Under the pieces are notes generated by a model. The model saw only the letters and a program-made list of their open reading frames with translations, had not been told where the DNA came from and did no database searches. From an uncultured Oscillospiraceae bacterium (lineage in GTDB: Bacteria; Bacillota; Clostridia; Oscillospirales; Oscillospiraceae), in assembly GCA_900758315.1 (NCBI GenBank), contig CAAERF010000200.1, positions 1 to 6,450 of the forward strand: a stretch of DNA of 6,450 nt. The letters run 5' to 3'. Positions 1 to 6,008 of this stretch are shown piece after piece; position 1 is the stretch's first letter, and each line of letters begins with the position of its first letter. The position numbers and the translations under genes are program-made.

Positions 1-875
1 ATGCGCTTCTTGCCCGGCGCCTGGACCTCGGTGATGCACAGCACCCCGCCGTCGCCGCAGACCATGCGAATGCCCTTTTTGTCAGACCCCAGCACGGTGC
101 CGCCGGGCTGCTCCGCCGTCTCGCCGGTGAGCAGAGAGGCGAACACCTTGAACTTGGTGCCCTTCAGCTCCATGGTGGTGGCGGGCCAGGGCACCAGTCC
201 GCGGATCTGGTTGTGGATCTCCAGGGCAGAGCGGCTCCAGTCGATGGGAGACAGCTCCCGGCTGAGCATCGGGGCGTAGGTGTACTGGCTCTCGTCCTGG
301 GGAATCCGGGGCGCGGTTCCCTCCGCCAGGGCGGTGACCGCCTTGCTCAGCAGCTCCGCGCCCATCTCCGCCAGCCGGTCGTGGAGCTGCTCCACGCTCT
401 CGTTCTGATCGATGGGCGTCGCCGCCTGGAGGATGATGTCACCGGCATCCAGGGCCTCGGCCATGTGCATAATGGTGACGCCGGTCTCCTGCTCGCCGTT
501 GAGAATGGCCCAGTTGATGGGAGCGGCGCCCCGGTACTTGGGCAGGAGCGAGGAGTGTACGTTGATACAGCCCAGGGCGGGCAGCTCCAGCACCGCTTTG
601 GGCAGCAGCTTGCCGTAGGCCGCCACCACCACCAGCTCCGGCGCCAGCTCCGCCAGCTCCCGCTGCACGTCCTCATCCCGCAGGGTTTTGGGCTGGAACA
701 CCGGCAGATTGTGCGCCTGGGCCACCACCTTCACCGGCGGCGGCGTCAGCTTCATGCCCCGATTCTTGGGCTTGTCCGGCTGGGTGTAGACGCCGGCGAT
801 CTCGTGGCCGTCCTGGATCAGCTGTTTCAGGGAGGGCACCGCAAAATCCGGCGTCCCCATAAACACAATCCGCAT
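1..875 (-). CDS. fmt: Methionyl-tRNA formyltransferase, 3' end cut by window edge
   Basis: Transfers a formyl group from 10-formyl-tetrahydrofolate to Met-tRNA(fMet) in the cytoplasm, making the initiator for translation. The frame is open from ATG at 875 to the window edge: 291 complete residues, ending GKKR plus two bases of the next codon. Family length is about 310-315, so roughly 20 residues are missing. Visible motifs: MGTPDFAV near the N-terminus (6-13), the catalytic block NVHSSLLPKYRG (N105, H107) and LDAGD with D143; these match the N-H-D triad of E. coli Fmt (106/108/144). IRGLVPWPA (224-232) lies after the domain junction, and a C-terminal beta domain follows. The start is 3 nt after the def stop, and its Shine-Dalgarno lies inside the last def codons, so translational coupling with def is likely. 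The def-fmt pairing is classical and supports the call. No frameshift was found on reading the whole frame. Confidence 0.97.
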   Translation of the reverse strand, partial: MRIVFMGTPDFAVPSLKQLIQDGHEIAGVYTQPDKPKNRGMKLTPPPVKVVAQAHNLPVFQPKTLRDEDVQRELAELAPELVVVAAYGKLLPKAVLELPALGCINVHSSLLPKYRGAAPINWAILNGEQETGVTIMHMAEALDAGDIILQAATPIDQNESVEQLHDRLAEMGAELLSKAVTALAEGTAPRIPQDESQYTYAPMLSRELSPIDWSRSALEIHNQIRGLVPWPATTMELKGTKFKVFASLLTGETAEQPGGTVLGSDKKGIRMVCGDGGVLCITEVQAPGKKR

Positions 876-878
876 GGG

Positions 879-1403
879 TTACTCCTCCTTCTGGACTTCC
901 AGCTCCGCTTTCCCGTCCGCGGCGGCGTCCTCGATCATGGCCTGCACCTCTTCCGGGGTGTACAGCTTGTCGCACAGCTCGTCAAACATGTGGCCGTCCA
1001 GATGGGCCAGCTCGTGGCAGAAGCAGCGGGCGGTGAGGCCCTCATCCTCCACCTCAAAGGTGGCGCCGTTCCGGTCCTGGGCCTTGACGCGGACCTTCAT
1101 AGGCCGGGTCACCTCACCCCAGTACCCCGGCAGGGAGAGACAGCCCTCCAGACCGGTCTGCTCGCCGGAGGAGCTGACGATCTCCGGGTTGACCAGCTCG
1201 ATGATCTCCTCGGCCTCGTTCATCACCACCACGACCCGGCGGCAGATGCCCACCTGCGGTGCGGCCAGGCCCACGCCGCCGGATTTCAGCAGGGTCTCCT
1301 GCATGTCGTCCAGGAGCAGGTGGAGTTTTTCATCAAACTTGGTGACGGCGTGACACTTTTTCTCCAGAATGGGGTCACCCTTTTGGATAATCTTTCTCAG
1401 CAT
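879..1403 (-). CDS. def: Peptide deformylase
   Basis: Metalloenzyme that removes the N-formyl group from nascent proteins at the ribosome exit; it undoes on the protein what Fmt adds to the initiator tRNA. It has 174 residues, normal for bacterial PDF. The three signature motifs are present in order: GVGLAAPQ (43-50), EGCLS (86-90, metal-ligand C88) and HELAH (130-134; metal ligands H130 and H134, catalytic E131). The usual third motif is HExDH, so Ala replaces the commonly seen Asp at 133; the catalytic and metal-binding residues are intact. The tail after 145 (TPEEVQAMIEDAAADGKAELEVQKEE) is acidic and probably extended. The start is ATG at 1403, with AAAGGA (1414-1419) 10 nt upstream. It lies 27 nt after priA and 3 nt before fmt. 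Confidence 0.97.
   Translation of the reverse strand: MLRKIIQKGDPILEKKCHAVTKFDEKLHLLLDDMQETLLKSGGVGLAAPQVGICRRVVVVMNEAEEIIELVNPEIVSSSGEQTGLEGCLSLPGYWGEVTRPMKVRVKAQDRNGATFEVEDEGLTARCFCHELAHLDGHMFDELCDKLYTPEEVQAMIEDAAADGKAELEVQKEE
882..890 (-). promoter_or_regulatory. fmt ribosome binding site inside the end of def
   Basis: Read on the minus strand, AAGGAGGAG lies 6 nt before the fmt ATG (875). It is made of the last three sense codons of def (Lys-Glu-Glu), just before the def TAA. A strong Shine-Dalgarno that doubles as coding sequence suggests fmt translation is coupled to def translation. Confidence 0.85.
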
Positions 1404-1430
1404 ATTGTAAACATCCTTTCTGTTCTATCC

Positions 1431-3896
1431 TCAAAAGGAATCCATGGGATTGCAATCCACAGTGATGGAAATTCCTCTGTTGCGCTTATCTCCCTTGGCC
1501 TGGGTGATGACGTAGCCGATCATCTCCCGCAGCTTCCGGCAGTCCTTTCCGCTCAGCGTCAGCGTGTAGCGGTACCGGTTCATCACCTTCACCACGCTGG
1601 CGGGCGCGGGGCCCATGATCTCAAAGGGCACGTCCGCCATGGCGGGACTGGCCTGCCAGGCAGAGAAACCGCTCCGCAGCCGGATGCAGCTCTCCAGCAC
1701 CTCGGTCTCGTTGGGACCGGTCACGTGGAGCACGTACAGGTCCCGGAAAGGCGGAAAGTGCCGCAGCCGGCGCTGTTCGATCTCCTGTTGGTAAAAGCTG
1801 TCGTAGTCCTGCTTTGCGGCGCAGGTGATGATGTCATTTTTCGGCGTGTAGGTCTGGAGCACCGCCAGTCCCTTCCGCTCTCCCCGTCCGGCCCTTCCCA
1901 CCACCTGGGTGAGCAGGGAAAAGGTCCGCTCTGACGCCCGGAAGTCGTCCACAAAGAGGGACAGGTCCGCGTCAATGACCCCCACCAGGGTGACGTTGGC
2001 GAAGTCCAGTCCCTTGGCCACCATCTGGGTGCCGATGAGGATGGGAATCCTCTGGCGCTCAAACTGGGCGAGAATCTGCTCATGGGTGTGGGATGCGGAC
2101 ACCGAGTCCGCGTCCATCCGCAGGACTTTCGTGTCGGGAAACAGCTCTTCCAGCTCCTCCTGAACCCGCTGAATCCCCACGCCCACAAAGGTCAGCGGCC
2201 CGCCGCACTCCGGACAGCGCTGGGGCAGCGGCTGGGTGTAGCCGCAGTAGTGGCACATCAGCCGTCCGTTGGCGCTGTGGTAGGTCAGCTTGACGCTGCA
2301 CCGGGGACACTCCGGCGCCTGGCCGCACTGGGCGCACAGCACCATGCGGTTGGCGCCCCGCCGGTTCAGGAAGAGGATCACCTGTTCCCCGCGCTGGACG
2401 GTCTCGGCGATCTGTTCCTGCAGCAGGCGGCTGATGGCGCTGCCATTGCCGTCACGCAGTTCCTCCTTCATGTCGGCGATCCGCACCTGGGGCAGCGCCC
2501 GGTCGTTGTACCGCCGGGTCAGCTGAAAGAGCCGGTAGACGCCGGTCCGGGCAAAGTACATGCCCTCCACCGACGGGGTGGCGGATCCCAGCACCAGCAC
2601 GGCCTGCTGGCGGCTGCACCGGTATTTTGCGATGTCCCGGGCGTGGTACCGGGGCACCGACTCGGATTTATAGCTGCCCTCCTGCTCCTCGTCCAGAATA
2701 ATGATACCCAGCTGGGGCAGTGGCGCAAACACGGCAGAGCGGGTGCCGATGACCACCCGGGCATCGCCGGTTTTGGCCCGCTTCCACTCGTCGTACCGGG
2801 CGCCGGCCGGGAGCGAGCTGTGGAGCACGGCCACCTGCTCGCCGAACTGGGCCCGGAAAATCCGCAGCATCTGGGGAGTCAGGGCGATCTCGGGAACCAG
2901 CACCATGGCCTGCCGGCCCATCTCCAGCACCCGGTGAATCAGGTGGATGTAGACGGCGGTTTTCCCACTGCCAGTCACGCCGTACAGCAGAGCGCACCCG
3001 GCCTGTCCCAGCAGGGCGGAGATGCCCTGAAAGGCCCGGGTCTGCTCCTCGTTGAGCTGGGGAATGGGCGCGGGCAGCACCGGCACGCTGTCCACCTGGC
3101 GATAGCACTCCCGCTGGCTCAGCCGCACAATGCCCTTGGACTCCAGGGCGTAGAGCACCGACCGTTTCGCGCCGGTAAAGTAGTCGATCTCCTTGGCGGA
3201 GGCCACGGGAAACTGGTCCAGAAAGCGGATCACCGCCTGCTGGGCCTTAGCGCGGCTACCGGCGGCCTCCAGGGCCTCGTCCAGCGGCAGGATCAGCTCG
3301 GCCACGGTCTCCGTTTTATCGCCCACGCCCCGGGACACGTCGGTCTGTAGCGCCACAACCTTCTTTTCCTGAAGGGAGCGCAGAACTGGTCCCGGCGAGG
3401 CCGGCGCAAAGGCCTCATACAGCTTGCCCCGCTCCAGGCTTCTTCCGTTGTAGAAGAGCAGGTCCAGCAGCTGTTTTTCCCGTTTTGCGCTGCCGGCCGC
3501 CCGGTACGCCTCCTCTTCGGTGACCTCGCTGGGCACATAGTAGCTGTCCCGCAGGGAGAAGTACAGTCCCGCCGGCAGCATGGCCTTGACCGCCTCATAG
3601 ACGGTGCAGAAGTAGCGCTCCCGCATCCACAGGGCCAGCTGAATGCCCTCCTGATCCAGCACCGGACGGTCGTCCAGCACCGAAAGAATGGGCTTGCAGC
3701 CCTTGGGCGGTGTGCCCTGTTCTATGGCCAGGAGCAATCCCTCTGTATGGCGGTTGCCCCTGCCAAAGGGTACCATGACCCGCACTCCGGGCACAGCCTG
3801 TTGGGCGAAGGGCTCCGGAATCCGGTAGGTATAGGGTTTGTCGATGGCAAATCCAGCGGCGGAGACAGCGATTTTCCCCAGCAGTACCTCATCCAA
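1431..3896 (-). CDS. priA: Primosomal protein N', replication restart helicase PriA
   Basis: A 3'-to-5' superfamily 2 DNA helicase that recognises stalled forks and reloads the replicative helicase. It has 821 residues (B. subtilis PriA is about 805, E. coli 732). The N-terminal fork-binding domain starts GKIAVSAAGFAIDKPYTYRIP (7-27). Helicase motifs: Walker A GVTGSGKT (306-313), motif II LDEEQEGSYK (401-410), GSATPS (437-442), GTQMVAKGLDF (622-632) and QVVGRAGRG (664-672). Eight zinc-binding cysteines are all present: C521, C524, C530, C533, C548, C551, C561 and C564. Motif II reads DEEQ where E. coli PriA has DEEH. The start is TTG at 3896, chosen because no ATG/GTG/TTG in this frame follows before the conserved N-terminus and AAAGGAGAGG lies upstream; an ATG at 3892 is out of frame. 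It follows rpoZ by 87 nt; coaBC, which sits here in B. subtilis, is absent. Confidence 0.97.
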   Translation of the reverse strand: MDEVLLGKIAVSAAGFAIDKPYTYRIPEPFAQQAVPGVRVMVPFGRGNRHTEGLLLAIEQGTPPKGCKPILSVLDDRPVLDQEGIQLALWMRERYFCTVYEAVKAMLPAGLYFSLRDSYYVPSEVTEEEAYRAAGSAKREKQLLDLLFYNGRSLERGKLYEAFAPASPGPVLRSLQEKKVVALQTDVSRGVGDKTETVAELILPLDEALEAAGSRAKAQQAVIRFLDQFPVASAKEIDYFTGAKRSVLYALESKGIVRLSQRECYRQVDSVPVLPAPIPQLNEEQTRAFQGISALLGQAGCALLYGVTGSGKTAVYIHLIHRVLEMGRQAMVLVPEIALTPQMLRIFRAQFGEQVAVLHSSLPAGARYDEWKRAKTGDARVVIGTRSAVFAPLPQLGIIILDEEQEGSYKSESVPRYHARDIAKYRCSRQQAVLVLGSATPSVEGMYFARTGVYRLFQLTRRYNDRALPQVRIADMKEELRDGNGSAISRLLQEQIAETVQRGEQVILFLNRRGANRMVLCAQCGQAPECPRCSVKLTYHSANGRLMCHYCGYTQPLPQRCPECGGPLTFVGVGIQRVQEELEELFPDTKVLRMDADSVSASHTHEQILAQFERQRIPILIGTQMVAKGLDFANVTLVGVIDADLSLFVDDFRASERTFSLLTQVVGRAGRGERKGLAVLQTYTPKNDIITCAAKQDYDSFYQQEIEQRRLRHFPPFRDLYVLHVTGPNETEVLESCIRLRSGFSAWQASPAMADVPFEIMGPAPASVVKVMNRYRYTLTLSGKDCRKLREMIGYVITQAKGDKRNRGISITVDCNPMDSF

Positions 3897-3904
3897 CTTC
3901 CGCG

Positions 3905-3914
3905 CCTCTCCTTT
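3905..3914 (-). promoter_or_regulatory. priA ribosome binding site supporting a TTG start
   Basis: On the minus strand AAAGGAGAGG ends 8 nt before the TTG at 3896. This supports TTG as the priA start. The nearby ATG at 3892-3890 is in another frame and would not give PriA. Confidence 0.7.
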
Positions 3915-3939
3915 CTCTCCCGCTTCCGGATACGGACAA

Positions 3940-3974
3940 AGGCAAGAAGCCGGAGCAGCCCCGACCGCTTGCCT
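3940..3974 (-). other. Two-part inverted repeat (RNA hairpin) between rpoZ and priA
   Basis: In the rpoZ-priA gap, AGGCAAG (3940-3946) is the exact reverse complement of CTTGCCT (3968-3974), giving a 7-bp outer stem. Nested inside, 3951-3963 can fold on the minus strand as CGGGG-CUG-CUCCG, a 5-bp stem with one G-U pair. The two stems are separated by 4-nt unpaired sides (CGGU and GCUU). Only three U follow the 3' arm closely (one of them in the stem), so this is not a convincing intrinsic terminator. It could be a weak attenuator, an mRNA processing or stability element, or chance in GC-rich DNA. It lies downstream of the rpoZ stop and 25 nt before the priA Shine-Dalgarno. Confidence 0.4.
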
Positions 3975-3983
3975 CTCTTCCCA

Positions 3984-4193
3984 TTACAGCTCCTCTTTCG
4001 AATCCATCTGGTCCGGCACCAGGGTACCTGCGTTGGCCTCTTCCAGCGCGATGGTCACTGGCTTTTCGGTCAGCGGGACGTTGGCCGCATCCGCCTCACC
4101 GGACAGCTGGCGCGCCCGGTGGGCCACTAGGTTCACCAGCTCGTAGCGGCTGGAAATGTTGCCCAAAAGCTTGTCAATCGGATATAATTTCAT
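3984..4193 (-). CDS. rpoZ: DNA-directed RNA polymerase omega subunit
   Basis: Small subunit that binds the beta-prime subunit and helps assemble RNA polymerase; it acts in the cytoplasm. It has 69 residues, typical for Firmicutes omega (about 65-75). Recognisable by the N-terminal YPIDKLL (4-10), the conserved helix SRYELVNLVAHRARQL (15-30) and the VTIALEEANAGTL segment (46-58). The usual (K/R)RAR motif reads HRAR, with H25. The C-terminus is short and acidic (MDSKEEL). The start is ATG at 4193 with GGGAGG (4205-4210) 11 nt upstream. It follows gmk by 21 nt, the standard gmk-rpoZ order in Firmicutes, which supports the call for such a short protein. Confidence 0.93.
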   Translation of the reverse strand: MKLYPIDKLLGNISSRYELVNLVAHRARQLSGEADAANVPLTEKPVTIALEEANAGTLVPDQMDSKEEL

Positions 4194-4214
4194 GGTTGCC
4201 TCAACCTCCCTGTT

Positions 4215-4808
4215 TCAGATGCCAATCTTATCCACCCGGCAGCGCTCTGCCGCCAGGATGGCGAGAATTTCGTTGGCCGCGTTTTCCACAGAATCATTGA
4301 CCACGAGATAGTCGTAGTTTGGGATTTCCTTCATCTCCTCGTGGGCCCGCTGGAGCCGGCCCTGGATCACCTCGTCGCTCTCAGTCCGGCGGCCGTACAG
4401 CCGGCGCTCCAGCTCCTCGATGGAGGGAGGGACGACAAAAATCAGCGCCGCGCCCTGATTTTTCCGGCGCACATTTCCGCCGCCCTCCACCTCGATATCC
4501 AGCACGACGTCGATGCCGTCAGCCAGCTTCTCCTGGATGACCTTCTGGGACGTGCCGTAGTAGTGTCCCTGATAGCGGGTGTACTCCAGCAGCTCGTCGG
4601 CCTGAATCATCCGCTCAAACTCCGCCTCGTCCACAAAGTGGTAGTTCACGCCGTCCTGCTCACCGGCCCGGGGATCCCGGGTGGTGTAGGACACGGAGAA
4701 ATACAGGCGGTCCCGCCGGTGCATGACCTCTGCGATTACGGTACTCTTCCCGACACCGGAGGGACCTGAGATAACAATCAGCTGGCCGTTTTTTCTGCGT
4801 TTAATCAC
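4215..4808 (-). CDS. gmk: Guanylate kinase
   Basis: Phosphorylates GMP (and dGMP) to GDP with ATP, feeding GTP and dGTP synthesis in the cytoplasm. With the GTG start at 4808 the protein has 197 residues, close to the family's usual 200-207. P-loop GPSGVGKS (15-22); GMP-binding region [13 protein letters not shown] (38-50) and [16 protein letters not shown] (72-87); lid region [13 protein letters not shown] (140-152); C-terminal YDYLVVNDS. The segment after strand 4 reads [10 protein letters not shown] (104-113), where the family usually has (E/D)IDVQGA. The frame is open further up to a TTG at 4832, but the only strong Shine-Dalgarno lies downstream of that codon and 9 nt before the GTG, so GTG is chosen. 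The gene overlaps the remA stop by 8 nt (GTGATTAA), suggesting translational coupling. Confidence 0.96.
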   Translation of the reverse strand: MIKRRKNGQLIVISGPSGVGKSTVIAEVMHRRDRLYFSVSYTTRDPRAGEQDGVNYHFVDEAEFERMIQADELLEYTRYQGHYYGTSQKVIQEKLADGIDVVLDIEVEGGGNVRRKNQGAALIFVVPPSIEELERRLYGRRTESDEVIQGRLQRAHEEMKEIPNYDYLVVNDSVENAANEILAILAAERCRVDKIGI

Positions 4809-5070
4809 GGTGACTCTCCTCCTCTTCCGCAACTTCTTTCCCGTTCAGTCTGGCCGCCACCGTGTCCGGCTGGATGGCGGATAAAATGATGTGATCGGAA
4901 TCCATAATGACCACGGAGCGGGTCTTTCTGCCGTAGGTGGCGTCGATGAGCACACCCCGGTCCCGCCCTTCCTGAATCATCCGCTTGATGGGCGCGGAGT
5001 CTGGGCTGACGATGGCGATGAGCCGGTCCGTAGACACCATGTTTCCAAAACCAATGTTCAATAATTTCAC
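4801..5070 (-). CDS. remA: RemA family (DUF370) DNA-binding regulator
   Basis: 89 residues, the same length as B. subtilis RemA (YlzA), which it resembles almost throughout: [19 protein letters not shown] (5-23), [15 protein letters not shown] (25-39), [20 protein letters not shown] (41-60) and [14 protein letters not shown]. RemA in B. subtilis forms ring oligomers, binds DNA and activates extracellular matrix and osmoprotection genes. Whether this protein controls the same targets here cannot be told from the window. R16 and R48 match basic residues thought to contact DNA; the next residue is K49 where B. subtilis has Arg. The tail is acidic ([11 protein letters not shown]), partly because it encodes the gmk Shine-Dalgarno. 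The start is GTG at 5070, with CAGGAG (5081-5086) 10 nt upstream. It follows yicC by 16 nt, as in B. subtilis yloC-remA-gmk. Confidence 0.94.
   Translation of the reverse strand: MKLLNIGFGNMVSTDRLIAIVSPDSAPIKRMIQEGRDRGVLIDATYGRKTRSVVIMDSDHIILSAIQPDTVAARLNGKEVAEEEESHRD
4814..4824 (-). promoter_or_regulatory. gmk ribosome binding site inside the end of remA
   Basis: The minus strand reads GAGGAGGAGAG here, with AGGAGG (4818-4823) 9 nt before the GTG at 4808. It lies within the run of Glu codons at the remA C-terminus. It is downstream of the alternative TTG at 4832 and therefore argues for the shorter gmk. Confidence 0.8.
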
Positions 5071-5086
5071 AGATTACGCGCTCCTG

Positions 5087-5965
5087 TCACTCGATATTCT
5101 GAACCTGTTCCCGTATTTTCTCAATTTCCGCTTTCATGTTCACGACGATGGTGGAGATCTCCAGGTCGTTGCACTTGGAGCCGATGGTGTTGGTCTCCCG
5201 GTTCATCTCCTGGATCAGGAAGTCCAGCTTCCGGCCGATGGGACTGCCCTCCGCCAGCATGCCGCGGAACTGGTCGATGTGGCTGCGCAGGCGAACGGTC
5301 TCCTCGTCCACCGCCACCTTGTCGGCGAAGATGGCCGCCTCGGTGAGGACCCGGGCCTCGTCCACCTGGCGGTCCTCCAGGACCTCCTGGAGCTTGGCGG
5401 TGAGTCTGGCCCGGTACTCCGCCACGGTCTGAGGAGAGCGCTGCTCCACCTGGCCGGTGTAGCCCTCCAGCGTATCCAGACGGCCCAGCAGGTCCTCGGC
5501 CAGCTTTTCGCCCTCTCTGATCCGCATGCTGTCAAAGTCGGCCAGCGCGCCCTCGGCGGCCAGATGGATGTCTGCCGCCAGCTCCTCCAGATCCTCCGGG
5601 ACCTTATCCACCCGGAACACGTCGGGGAACCGGGACAGCAGTCCCACCGACAGTTCCCCGGGCAGCTGGAAGGTATCCGCCATGGTCCGCAGCGCCGAGA
5701 GGTACCCGGCCGCCACCGACTGGTTCAGGGTCACGGAGACCGCGTCCTCCGAGGTGTTTTCGATGTTGATATAGACGTCCACTTTTCCCCGGGAAATGGT
5801 CTGCTTCACCCTGCGCTGGACACCGTCCTCGGCGCAGATATACACCCGCGGCAGCCGCACATTGCAGTCCAGGTAGCGGTTGTTGACGCTCTTCACTTCC
5901 ACCGCCAGGGTACGGCCATGGGCAGCGTACTCGTGTCTGCCATAGCCGGTCATACTTTTAATCAA
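5087..5965 (-). CDS. yicC: YicC/YloC family endoribonuclease
   Basis: Member of the YicC family (B. subtilis YloC); E. coli YicC has been described as an endoribonuclease acting in RNA turnover. With the TTG start at 5965 the protein has 292 residues, matching the family (about 287-292). It begins MIKSMTGYGRHE, the family's hallmark N-terminus, followed by VEVKSVNNRYLD (22-33), RGKVDV (59-64), a helical middle region, and the conserved C-terminal DUF1732 segment KLDFLIQEMNRETNTIGSK plus CNDLEISTIVVNMKAEIEKIREQVQNIE (246-292). The frame stays open upstream to 6043, but those 26 residues are not family-like and overlap the end of the ybbR gene. GGAGGAG placed 5 nt before the TTG decides the start. 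The gene lies 43 nt after ybbR and 16 nt before remA. An RNase role here is family-level inference. Confidence 0.94.
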   Translation of the reverse strand: MIKSMTGYGRHEYAAHGRTLAVEVKSVNNRYLDCNVRLPRVYICAEDGVQRRVKQTISRGKVDVYINIENTSEDAVSVTLNQSVAAGYLSALRTMADTFQLPGELSVGLLSRFPDVFRVDKVPEDLEELAADIHLAAEGALADFDSMRIREGEKLAEDLLGRLDTLEGYTGQVEQRSPQTVAEYRARLTAKLQEVLEDRQVDEARVLTEAAIFADKVAVDEETVRLRSHIDQFRGMLAEGSPIGRKLDFLIQEMNRETNTIGSKCNDLEISTIVVNMKAEIEKIREQVQNIE

Positions 5966-5970
5966 GGTAA

Positions 5971-5977
5971 CTCCTCC
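5971..5977 (-). promoter_or_regulatory. yicC ribosome binding site deciding a TTG start
   Basis: The minus strand reads GGAGGAG, 5 nt before TTG at 5965. It lies within the longer open frame, so it excludes the start 78 nt further upstream (6043) and gives the canonical IKSMTGYG N-terminus. Confidence 0.85.
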
Positions 5978-6008
5978 ATACTCTTCTCTTTTTACCGGTT
6001 CACTGGCC

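Noticed and set aside
1404..1430. Possible -10-like box (TACAAT) just before def
   Set aside because: It abuts the ATG, leaving no room for a transcript leader, and no matching -35 element is placed upstream; the ribosome binding site explains this gap.
213..1934. Plus-strand open frame of 573 codons antisense to fmt, def and the end of priA
   Set aside because: It is rich in His, Leu, Gln and Gly, spans three genes with clear family motifs on the other strand, and has no recognisable domain. Such long antisense frames are expected opposite GC-rich coding DNA.
2082..3350. Plus-strand open frame of 422 codons opposite priA
   Set aside because: Composition is the same biased His/Gln/Gly/Leu pattern and it lies wholly inside priA; a shadow of its codon usage.
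3940..3974. Intrinsic terminator after rpoZ
   Set aside because: The inverted repeat is real, but the 3' arm is followed by only a short U run and then mixed sequence, so it was listed as an unassigned hairpin instead.
4809..4832. N-terminal extension of gmk to TTG at 4832
   Set aside because: The strong ribosome binding site (4814-4824) is downstream of this TTG and correctly spaced for the GTG at 4808. The extension is only the antitypical run RKRRRVT.
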